Assembly: GCA_017394765.1 (NCBI GenBank)
Contig: JAFPXF010000072.1
Coordinates: 1-55,731 of the forward strand
DNA: 55,731 bases
From: Bacteroidales bacterium
GTDB taxonomy: Bacteria > Bacteroidota > Bacteroidia > Bacteroidales > WCHB1-69
Direction of reading: 5' to 3'
A model generated the notes under the pieces. That model had not been told where the DNA came from. It saw only the letters and a program-made list of their open reading frames with translations, and did not search any database. Below, piece by piece: positions 48,185 to 54,235 of this stretch; position 1 is the first letter of the stretch; each line of letters starts with the position of its first letter. A program made the position numbers and the translations under genes.

Positions 48185-49405
48185 TCACCACTCCACCTCC
48201 TTGGTCTCCCCCTCGGGACTGCGGAACACAAAGCGTTTCGTGGCACCGTGGCGCACCAGCAACATATATGTGCACATATCCAGGATGGGGGTGTCGTCAA
48301 CGCTGATGAGGTAATCGCCGGTGCGGAGGCCCTTCTCGTAGGCTTTCGTCCCTTTGCGCACAATCGCCTTCACCGCCCCGAGTGTGTCGCCCTCCTCAGC
48401 AGGAAATAGCTTGAAGCCTTTTCCTCTGTTCGCCACGGTGATTTCAGGGTTCCCGTCGTGGGGCAGGAAGTAAAAACTCTTCTTCGGTGCGTCGATAATC
48501 AGCGAGACGTGCTCCAACAGGGCCGAACCGACGGCCCGGTTGTGCGTGGCGGTCGAGACCCACACCTCCTTGAGAACGATGTCGCCGATTTCAATTGTAG
48601 GAAAACAGAGCTCGCCATTGATAACCGTATCGTAGGAGGCGCCGAAAAGACCGGCGTACGTCATGATGGTCGTATCCACATTCACTGTCATCGAATCCAA
48701 TTGCCGCTTGATGTCGGGGTTGTCCTTCGCCCACAGGTCCAGCAAATCCTGCGGGAGGCCGAACCAACCGCCGACAGCGCCCATATCGAAAAGCATTCTC
48801 GGGCGGGCAAACGGAATTTTCGTCCACAGGAAGGGTTGGTTGCCATAAATTTTGTAGGGCACTTTGGTGTGTCCTTTCTCCTCTTTGGCGAAAAAGCCTT
48901 TGCGGGAGGTCATGATCAGCAGGCTGTCACGGGTGTCGAATTTGAACGAGATGCCCTTGCAGACGAGGTCGAAGCCGAAAGCGCCGTCAATGATGCCGCA
49001 GGAGAAATTACTGAGCCCGTCATCCACCACCACCGGATAATTTTTGATGGAGAGATGTCCCATTTTAAGGGAGGGAATCATCATTATCGCCGTTTTTTTC
49101 GTTCTGTTTTGGGCGTCACGAGTGGTGATGCTTTCGCCCATCGGCTTCATCCACGCCTCTTCTTCTCCTATCCAGAACCCTGTCCCGGCACCCGTGTCGA
49201 ACATCAGATTCTTGGTTTCCCCTTCGATTTCCACGGGCACAATGATGGCCCCGTCCCACATCTTGATCTTGATGGTATCGATAAAATCCTGTTCGGAGAT
49301 GCCGAAATAGCGGTCGCTCAACCGCTGGGCCGGTGCCTGCCAAAGCGCCGCAAACAGCAGCAAAACGGCTGTCGTGATGGTCTTTATCGGATTATTCATT
49401 CGCAT
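48185..49405 (-). CDS. Secreted retropepsin-like aspartyl protease with a C-terminal PDZ domain
   Basis: 406 aa. The signal peptide is TAVLLLFAALWQAPAQ (start at 49405 or two codons later at 49399). Two aspartyl-protease-like halves follow: the first has LMFDTGAGTGFW with a proper D-T-G (about residue 70), the second has MLFDMGAVGGWFGLP (about 204) where the threonine is methionine. Strands such as TYAGLFGASYDTVINGEL and ALLEHVSLIIDAPKKSFYFL complete the fold. Residues about 330-406 are a PDZ domain (IVRKGTKAYEKGLRTGDYLI, then VDDTPI). The family is clan AA aspartyl proteases of Bacteroidota. Whether the degenerate second motif leaves it active is uncertain. It has its own TATCTTTG box. Confidence 0.85.
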   Translation of the reverse strand: MRMNNPIKTITTAVLLLFAALWQAPAQRLSDRYFGISEQDFIDTIKIKMWDGAIIVPVEIEGETKNLMFDTGAGTGFWIGEEEAWMKPMGESITTRDAQNRTKKTAIMMIPSLKMGHLSIKNYPVVVDDGLSNFSCGIIDGAFGFDLVCKGISFKFDTRDSLLIMTSRKGFFAKEEKGHTKVPYKIYGNQPFLWTKIPFARPRMLFDMGAVGGWFGLPQDLLDLWAKDNPDIKRQLDSMTVNVDTTIMTYAGLFGASYDTVINGELCFPTIEIGDIVLKEVWVSTATHNRAVGSALLEHVSLIIDAPKKSFYFLPHDGNPEITVANRGKGFKLFPAEEGDTLGAVKAIVRKGTKAYEKGLRTGDYLISVDDTPILDMCTYMLLVRHGATKRFVFRSPEGETKEVEW

Positions 49406-49446
49406 CTTTTCGGTTTTTAGTCACTTTTCGTGATGATTTCAGACCG

Positions 49447-49454
49447 CAAAGATA
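49447..49454 (-). promoter_or_regulatory. Candidate -7 box for the aspartyl protease
   Basis: TATCTTTGCGG on the minus strand, 41 nt upstream of the ATG at 49405, in the short gap after the preceding gene. Confidence 0.55.
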
Positions 49455-49468
49455 CACTTTTAGATAAA

Positions 49469-50020
49469 CTACCGCCACTCCGCGAAGCACGAGAAGCCAT
49501 ACCAAGTTTCAATGTTGCCCTCGGGCAGGAAGAAATAGAGCGTTTTCAAATCCGCCGGCATCATCCCTTTCTTGACGCTGAAGTAGTTTTCGGGTGTCTG
49601 ATTAGGGTCATATTCTATCCTTCCCAGACTGACGAGCATCTGCTCTGCCACACGGTCGGTGCGCCATTCGCAGTAGGAGCGGGCCTGCGCTGGCGAGACT
49701 CCAAACACGGGGGAATACCTGTATGCAGGATGATTCGCATAGACTTCGGCAAGACTGTCGGGGAGCAGCAGCCGGAGTGCCTGCTTGTCGGGAAGCGCCG
49801 CCCAGTACTCGGCCGACTCCTTCCCGTAGATTTGCTCCAGCCAGTAGAGGTACTCCATCCAATCGATGTTGGAGATCGGATCCTTGTCGCGATAAAGCTC
49901 CATCGTGATGGCTGTCAGGCCGGGGTGTACTTTCTTCTGGTAATTCTTGACGGTGAGGTGCTGCGCGGAGACACCGGTGGCGCAGAGCCATAACAACACG
50001 CAGAGGAGTTTGCATTTCAT
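49469..50020 (-). CDS. Small secreted protein with a shortened FGE-sulfatase (SUMF1/GldK-like) domain
   Basis: 183 aa. Signal peptide MKCKLLCVLLWLCATGVSA. PISNIDWMEYLYWLEQIYG (about 48-66), HPAYRYSPVFGVSPAQARSY and CEWRTDRVAEQM (about 95-128) are the hallmarks of the formylglycine-generating-enzyme-like fold that also forms GldJ/GldK of T9SS. The usual catalytic centre and the LPTEAEWE and RGGSW stretches are missing. The protein jumps to a short end, WYGFSCFAEWR, resembling the family's terminal GFRC. It is therefore a reduced, probably non-catalytic member; a structural or T9SS-associated role is only a guess. No clear TAnnTTTG box is seen upstream. Confidence 0.65.
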   Translation of the reverse strand: MKCKLLCVLLWLCATGVSAQHLTVKNYQKKVHPGLTAITMELYRDKDPISNIDWMEYLYWLEQIYGKESAEYWAALPDKQALRLLLPDSLAEVYANHPAYRYSPVFGVSPAQARSYCEWRTDRVAEQMLVSLGRIEYDPNQTPENYFSVKKGMMPADLKTLYFFLPEGNIETWYGFSCFAEWR

Positions 50021-50154
50021 AATCTTACATTTTTTGGATGGTTATTTATTTTATAAACGTAAGATTTGGGGAAAATCTTGGGTGAAATCTTCCTAAAAAT
50101 CCAAGTGATTCACCCGAGGCGTGTTCGCTAACGACTTCTCGCATTTTTTGCAAG

Positions 50155-50217
50155 TTGCATCTTTTATCGCAAAAATTGCATCTTTTCAATCGAAAATTGT
50201 CACTTTTATAATATTGA
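50155..50217. repeat. Three imperfect 21-bp tandem units upstream of the ORF6N gene
   Basis: Units at 50155-50175, 50176-50196 and 50197-50217 share the layout TTG(C/T)(A)..CTTTT..A.. . The first two both begin TTGCATCTTTT and end in an A run; the third is diverged (TTGTCACTTTTATAA). The 21-bp period is two DNA turns. The array ends 28 nt before the -33 element of the ORF6N promoter. Confidence 0.55.
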
Positions 50218-50244
50218 TTCTTAATGAATTAAAAATATTTCACG

Positions 50245-50276
50245 TTTGATTTGTTTGCTTTAATTTTGTAACTTTG
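50245..50276 (+). promoter_or_regulatory. Promoter of the ORF6N gene (-33 TTTG and -7 TAACTTTG)
   Basis: TTTG at 50245-50248, a 20-nt spacer, then TAACTTTG at 50269-50276. This is the most complete Bacteroidota promoter in the window. The ATG follows at 50296, giving a leader of about 13-15 nt. Confidence 0.7.
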
Positions 50277-50295
50277 CGGGCAAACAATATCAAAG

Positions 50296-50919
50296 ATGAA
50301 AGAGAATATTCTACCCTCCGACAACTCCATTCAAGACATCATTTACGACATCAGAGGTGTCAAGGTTATGCTGGACTACGACTTGGCAGCCATTTATGGC
50401 GTGGAGACCCGCACTTTGAACCAAGCCGTGAAGCGAAACATGGAACGTTTTCCTCCTGATTTTATGTTCAGACTCACTGAAGAAGAATGGGATGCTCTTG
50501 TGCAATCTGGTATGATATCACAAATTGTGATATCATTGCTCAGCAAACGAAAAAAGACCAGTCCACCATACACTTTCACGGAACACGGGGCGGTGATGCT
50601 TGCCTCCGTGCTTCGGAGTCCGAGTGCCGTACAGATGAGCGTGATGGTAACGAGAGCGTTCATCGCCATGCGGCAGGCACTCTCGTCCATGCTGTCATAC
50701 GACCTGAAAGTAGAGCAGCTTTCCCACAAGGTTGACCAGCTGAACGCGCACATTGAGGAGATTCTGCACAATCAGAACGACATTAACCAATTGCAGTCGC
50801 AATTCAACAATGAGGTTGCCCTGCAAATCGAGGTGATCAACGATGCGCTGGATCAGCTGCGCGAGAAGAAGGAGGAACCGGGCAATCCGATAGGATTCAG
50901 GGAGCAACGACAGGGATGA
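50296..50919 (+). CDS. ORF6N domain DNA-binding protein
   Basis: 207 aa. Residues about 8-95 are an ORF6N domain: IQDIIYDIRGVKVMLDYDLA, then IYGVETRTLNQAVKRN, FPPDFMFRLTEEEW and PPYTFTEHGAVMLASVLRS. This domain comes from phage antirepressor/KilA-N type DNA-binding proteins and is scattered on mobile DNA and in genomic islands of Bacteroidota. Residues about 135-195 are a heptad-rich coiled coil (LKVEQLSHKVDQLNAHIEEI) likely to drive oligomerisation. The target is unknown. It has a canonical promoter and an upstream 21-bp array that could be its operator. A decayed second copy lies just downstream. Confidence 0.88.
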   Translation: MKENILPSDNSIQDIIYDIRGVKVMLDYDLAAIYGVETRTLNQAVKRNMERFPPDFMFRLTEEEWDALVQSGMISQIVISLLSKRKKTSPPYTFTEHGAVMLASVLRSPSAVQMSVMVTRAFIAMRQALSSMLSYDLKVEQLSHKVDQLNAHIEEILHNQNDINQLQSQFNNEVALQIEVINDALDQLREKKEEPGNPIGFREQRQG

Positions 50920-51019
50920 TTGTGCATTGTTTCATCGCCTCATACTTTACCTTCGCGCTCTCCGCCTCCGTGCTTACGTGGGCGAAGTACAGCCCTACGG
51001 GGAAGGGGACGGGCAGGGA

Positions 51020-51277
51020 CCAAGCGGTGAAGCGAAATATAGAACGTTTCCCTCCTGATTTTATGTTCAGGCTTACTGAAGAAGAATGGGATGCTCTTGT
51101 ACAGAAAATTAGTGAGGGTGACTAAAAAGTCCTTGACGACGTTTTTTTATTCGCACCCCTGATTGAGCGACTTTGCGAATATTGAAATCTCAAGGGCTTC
51201 ATTTTCCTTTTCAGTCACCCCCACCCTGAGAAGAGACCTAAAAAAGTAACCCCATACGCTTTTACGGAACACGGGGC
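51020..51277 (+). pseudogene. Decayed second copy of the ORF6N gene, split by a small inverted-repeat element
   Basis: Bases 51020-51104 match the functional copy (about 50424-50508) at roughly 90 percent and encode QAVKRNIERFPPDFMFRLTE. After an interruption, 51240-51277 resumes with the part encoding PYAFTEHGA. The N-terminus, the middle and everything after HGA are gone. Upstream, an in-frame ATG at 50916 leads into the remnant, giving a 69-aa chimera ending at 51125 that is unlikely to be functional. Confidence 0.75.
51116..51220. mobile_element. Candidate 105-bp miniature element inside the ORF6N remnant
   Basis: GGGTGACTAAAAAG (51116-51129) and CTTTTCAGTCACCC (51207-51220) are inverted copies with 13 of 14 matching. 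The interior has no coding potential. Size and terminal inverted repeats suit a MITE or the shrunken ends of an insertion sequence. A target-site duplication is not evident. Confidence 0.5.
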
Positions 51278-51399
51278 AAGTGGAAGCCGTTTTGACCGGT
51301 TTCTTCCTCGGCGGGATTGATACAGCATTTGCGGATGTCAATCCACTGTTGGAGGAGGGCTTTGAGTTTCTTGTCGCAGTAGTCAAAGGAGAGCAATTG
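51274..51399 (-). pseudogene. Unrecognised coding remnant
   Basis: One minus-strand frame reads 42 residues of ordinary protein-like sequence (QLLSFDYCDKKLKALLQQWI, then DIRKCCINPAEEETG) with no start and a stop a few codons upstream. It abuts the ORF6N remnant on one side and the zinc-ribbon gene on the other. I cannot assign a family. A chance open frame is possible. Confidence 0.3.
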
Positions 51400-51417
51400 T
51401 ACATAATCGTATCACAC

Positions 51418-51972
51418 TTAATCTTCAACAAGCTCTTCTAACGGCAAGATAAAAGTGCAACCGAAAGCAGCGAATCCTATAACACCTGTTTCTTTGGAAG
51501 ATTTTTCTTTTAACTTGATTATAGAGAAAACTTTATAATTCTCTATATCAATGTCATATAATAGAGAACCGAGACCTGCTGAAACATCGTCATCTTCCAT
51601 TATTGAATTAGCCAAATATTGTGTGAAGATATCTTGGTCAGATAACTCATTGCGAACTCCTTTTCTTAATGCTGAGGACAGCTCTTTTTGTGCTTTTTCT
51701 CTTTGAATCTCCTCCGATGGCAAAGTAATATATGCTATAATCACAATTATTATTGCCAGCATGAATAAAAACCAGAAAACAAATCTGTTCTTTTTTTCTC
51801 TGTCAAGTCTTTCCCCGCAATGTTTGCATTTTTTTGCCACAAATAGTATCTCCTCTCCACAATAGGGACATTTTTTCGTCTTTTTTTCATTTATGTTTTC
51901 TTCAGGAGAGTTATCTTTAGATGTTCCTGTGCTAGTGTTAACATAAACACTATCCATTGTTGACATTTCCAT
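51418..51972 (-). CDS. Zinc-ribbon single-pass membrane protein
   Basis: 184 aa. Residues about 35-56 form a zinc ribbon with two CxxC pairs (CPYCGEEILFVAKKCKHCGE). One transmembrane helix follows at about 65-83 (FVFWFLFMLAIIIVIIAYI), then a polar region with a helix (EEIQREKAQKELSSALRKG). The C-terminal domain (NYKVFSIIKLKEKSSKETGV then IGFAAFGCTF) resembles the short beta domains (DUF4359-like) often paired with such ribbons. The start could be M1, M3 or M6. Function unknown. It is AT-rich compared with the core genes, like the next three genes. Confidence 0.75.
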   Translation of the reverse strand: MEMSTMDSVYVNTSTGTSKDNSPEENINEKKTKKCPYCGEEILFVAKKCKHCGERLDREKKNRFVFWFLFMLAIIIVIIAYITLPSEEIQREKAQKELSSALRKGVRNELSDQDIFTQYLANSIMEDDDVSAGLGSLLYDIDIENYKVFSIIKLKEKSSKETGVIGFAAFGCTFILPLEELVED

Positions 51973-52077
51973 ATTGTTGTAAATTCAAAATTATAACGGA
52001 GCAAAATAATGTTTTTTCACACTTGTTTTTTACCCTGCGAAACCATATGATAAACAAATGTATAACGTCACTCAGAA

Positions 52078-52959
52078 TTATTGTACCACAAACTTCTTAG
52101 ATACACCATTATAGGTGTAAATATATGTCCCTTTAGGATAATCATTTACATTTAGAAGAATTTTGTCAAAATCGCCTCCAATATTGAATGTTTCCATAAG
52201 TTGACCATTAATATTAAAAACTTTCAATTGTGTGGTTTCGCCCGGATGTAATGTATAAGGTAAAGTAATCGTATTTTGAGTAGGATTCGGATAGGGATTC
52301 GGATAATCTCCCATACGTGTATATGTCACCATTGTACCTGGATTATAGTTGCCACCGAGAGAATAAATATTCCAATAACTATGGCCACCTTCAGTATAAT
52401 CAGATTCAAAAGTAATCAGCACTAATTGATTACCTATTTTAGAAATGCTAAAATTGCTTTTGGGATCGAGACTCAAACTTCTATCGAAGACATACACTAT
52501 TTCCTTATCCTCATTGATAATTAGATATCTACCCACTGAATAAACAACATCACCCCCAAAGATATCATCGTGTCCAACATAGCCAAAGCTAGCACTTACA
52601 AGAAATTCGATTTTATCATCAGTATTAATTAGATGTTTTCCCAAGCATCTAATCATTCTTCCAGGATACTGTGTGTGGTATACAGATGGGAGCGGACTTG
52701 GAACAGGAAAATTATTGAGGTCGATCTGTTTTATGAGGACAAAGTTTTGATTATAAATGTTAATTTGAGAAAGTTGAATATCAAATGGTAAAATATAACA
52801 GTCAACCGGTTCTAAGACAGCCTCCCAAGCATTGAACTGATCAAGATATACAGCTTCCCATATACTATCACTTTTTTGAAATGAATGCAGGAGGTTAAGT
52901 TGACCTTTCGTTATTAGGGAGACACACATAACGGATAGTAATATCAATATCTTTTTCAT
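52078..52959 (-). CDS. T9SS-exported protein, third gene of a small operon (293 aa)
   Basis: Start at 52959 (MKKILILLSVMCVSLITKG); the ATG overlaps the stop of the preceding gene as TAATG, which implies coupled translation and makes the ATG three codons upstream unlikely. After the signal peptide, a central region shows repeated strand patterns (LSQINIYNQNFVLIKQIDL, IFGGDVVYSVGRYLIINEDK, SISKIGNQLVLITFES) suggestive of a beta-propeller or similar. The end is a T9SS type A sorting domain (YPNPYPNPTQNTITL, LKVFNINGQLMETF, DYPKGTYIYTY, KKFVVQ). It is exported via T9SS; function unknown. It is unusual that it shares an operon with two proteins that have no export signal. Confidence 0.85.
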   Translation of the reverse strand: MKKILILLSVMCVSLITKGQLNLLHSFQKSDSIWEAVYLDQFNAWEAVLEPVDCYILPFDIQLSQINIYNQNFVLIKQIDLNNFPVPSPLPSVYHTQYPGRMIRCLGKHLINTDDKIEFLVSASFGYVGHDDIFGGDVVYSVGRYLIINEDKEIVYVFDRSLSLDPKSNFSISKIGNQLVLITFESDYTEGGHSYWNIYSLGGNYNPGTMVTYTRMGDYPNPYPNPTQNTITLPYTLHPGETTQLKVFNINGQLMETFNIGGDFDKILLNVNDYPKGTYIYTYNGVSKKFVVQ

Positions 52960-53195
52960 TAGAACCATCCCTCCTTGGAAGCTAAAGCTAAAAGTTCAAA
53001 TAAATCCTGTTTGCTTGGAATGCGGGCCTGACCACGTGCTGCCTGTAATTTTCCATCAGGAGTCCTCCAAATAAATCTGAACCCGTCATCGGAGCTACCA
53101 TTTTCATAATGGTAAATTCCCCACTGGAAGTATAAACGCCAATCGTTCGGGTCATCACAATTGGTAACTTCGTGCTTAATTTCAAAATTAGCCAT
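52959..53195 (-). CDS. 78-aa protein of unknown function, second gene of the operon
   Basis: A compact protein without signal peptide: LYFQWGIYHYENGSSDDGFR, then FIWRTPDGKLQAARGQARIP and LFELLALASKEGWF at the end. The aromatic/beta start with a C-terminal helix gives a plausible single small domain. I do not recognise the family. It begins 3 nt after the P-loop gene and overlaps the T9SS gene by one base, so the three are one transcription unit. Confidence 0.75.
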   Translation of the reverse strand: MANFEIKHEVTNCDDPNDWRLYFQWGIYHYENGSSDDGFRFIWRTPDGKLQAARGQARIPSKQDLFELLALASKEGWF

Positions 53196-53198
53196 AGT

Positions 53199-53666
53199 TT
53201 ATTGATTTAATGAATGTCTTTCTAACAACATATCAATGATACCCACTATGCAAACTGCTTCATTCTTTCTTACATCAGTAGGAGGATGAGATTTCTCTGG
53301 TCCAAAGTTATCAAAGTGGAAGTTCTGAAACCAAATAACCTCATATCCATATCTTGTTGCGATATCATACACAGCATTTACGGTGGAACCACTTGTCCGA
53401 CTTGCTGTCACTATAATTTCGGCACTTGTTTTAGCGGCATCCTCCAACCAAACTGGTTGAGCAGAATTGGGGTCTCCAAGTGTGGAAATTACAACAGGCT
53501 TTCCTTTCACCTCGAAGTGGCACCACTTGTCTTTTCCCGTATTGGGTTTCTCAAATATTAATGTGTTTTGAGGTGATTCCTTTAAAAGGGAAACAACCTC
53601 TAAAAGGCTTTCTGTTTTCCCCCAATTTGCCTTTGCATAATCACAAATGATGTACTTCTTCTCCAT
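53199..53666 (-). CDS. Small P-loop-like cytoplasmic protein, first gene of the operon (155 aa)
   Basis: Start at 53666 (MEKKYIICDYAKANWGKTES); an ATG eight codons upstream lies almost at the predicted transcription start. AKANWGKT fits the Walker A pattern [AG]xxxxGK[ST] right after the first beta strand, and VVSLLKES and NTLIFEKP follow as helix and strand. PVVISTLGDPNSAQPVWLED and AEIIVTASRTSGSTVNAVYD (about 68-110) would be the Walker B and switch-like region. It is shorter than most NTPases. I cannot assign a known family. It has no signal peptide and no transmembrane helix. A TAATTTTG box is at 53695-53702. Confidence 0.75.
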   Translation of the reverse strand: MEKKYIICDYAKANWGKTESLLEVVSLLKESPQNTLIFEKPNTGKDKWCHFEVKGKPVVISTLGDPNSAQPVWLEDAAKTSAEIIVTASRTSGSTVNAVYDIATRYGYEVIWFQNFHFDNFGPEKSHPPTDVRKNEAVCIVGIIDMLLERHSLNQ

Positions 53667-53694
53667 AAAGATACTAATAAGAATTTTCAACTGG

Positions 53695-53702
53695 CAAAAT
53701 TA
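53695..53702 (-). promoter_or_regulatory. Candidate -7 box for the P-loop/78-aa/T9SS operon
   Basis: TAATTTTGCCAG on the minus strand, 29 nt upstream of the ATG at 53666. This supports the shorter start. Confidence 0.5.
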
Positions 53703-53764
53703 TGAATAATCAGAACCTTACAGAAATCCATCTGTCGCTAATCGCGCTACACTTTTGTAGCCAA

Positions 53765-53983
53765 TCAAACCTCATTTCCCATGGCTTTCGAAACGTCCTG
53801 CAGGAAGTCTCGATGCAACAGTTTTGAAATCCTTATCAACAATTGCAAATCGATGGTATCCTTGCTCAGTATTTTGTACACATTAGTTCTGTCTGTATGT
53901 ATCGCCTGGGCAAACCACGTCACCGTTCTGCCCTGCGCCTTCAATTCGGCTCTGATCATATTTCCGATGTGTAGCGATTCCAT
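53765..53983 (-). CDS. Short XRE-type helix-turn-helix regulator
   Basis: 72 aa from MESLHIGNMIRAELKAQGRT; an alternative ATG is five codons earlier (53998). The helix-turn-helix runs through VTWFAQAIHTDRTNVYKILS and LQLLIRISKLLHRDFLQDVS. It matches a widespread class of very short XRE regulators in Bacteroidota. The frame stays open upstream to 54163, but that part (for example SNTAWNDLLDVWAWKPEAQA) lies over hairpins and a T run and is read as leader or repeat. Its targets are unknown. Confidence 0.75.
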   Translation of the reverse strand: MESLHIGNMIRAELKAQGRTVTWFAQAIHTDRTNVYKILSKDTIDLQLLIRISKLLHRDFLQDVSKAMGNEV

Positions 53984-53998
53984 TTGACTTGATTGCAT

Positions 53999-54046
53999 AA
54001 AAAAAGCGTGGAACTTATTCCTTGCTTGAGCTTCGGGTTTCCACGC
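53999..54046 (-). terminator. Terminator-like hairpin directly before the XRE start codon
   Basis: In minus-strand transcript order: GCGTGGAA (54046-54039), a 25-nt loop, TTCCACGC (54013-54006), then seven T (54005-53999) and the ATG at 53998. An intrinsic-terminator shape in a 5' leader suggests attenuation, or it marks the end of upstream transcription from the DUF1016 gene. Confidence 0.55.
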
Positions 54047-54152
54047 CCACACATCTAACAAGTCATTCCACGCCGTATTACTACGGCATTTATAACTCTC
54101 CTTGATGTGTTTTTGTCCTCTTGCGAGGACGTTGTGGAAATTGAAGCTCAAG
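54025..54152. repeat. 128-bp structured element with inverted ends and two internal hairpins
   Basis: The ends 54025-54044 and 54133-54152 are inverted repeats: a perfect 10-bp block (CTTGAGCTTC/GAAGCTCAAG) and a perfect 6-bp block (TTCCAC/GTGGAA) around a small internal mismatch. Inside are two hairpins: GCCGTA/TACGGC at 54072-54087 and GTCCTC/GAGGAC at 54115-54130. It overlaps the loop and one arm of the terminator-like hairpin at 53999-54046. It may be a leader RNA structure or a MITE-like repeat. Confidence 0.6.
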
Positions 54153-54171
54153 GATAGCCACAAACGCTATC
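54153..54171. repeat. Palindrome copy 1 (GATAGC...GCTATC), downstream of the DUF1016 gene
   Basis: GATAGC, seven bases CACAAAC, GCTATC. It differs by one base from the copy at 55273-55291. It lies 65 nt beyond the nuclease stop codon and touches the end of the 128-bp structured element. Confidence 0.7.
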
Positions 54172-54235
54172 TATTATGTATATTGTCTGTTTTTTAGTCT
54201 GTTACTGTTTGTTTTTGTTGATTTTCGTTAATAAT

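Noticed and set aside
50274..50459. Plus-strand 61-aa frame overlapping the ORF6N start
   Set aside because: It is out of frame with the ORF6N gene, begins inside its -7 box and has no features.
53984..54163. N-terminal extension of the XRE frame (start at 54163, 132 aa)
   Set aside because: The extra 60 residues coincide with several hairpins and a seven-T run immediately before an internal ATG, and short XRE regulators of this type normally begin near MESLHIG. Not fully excluded, so noted in the leader finding.
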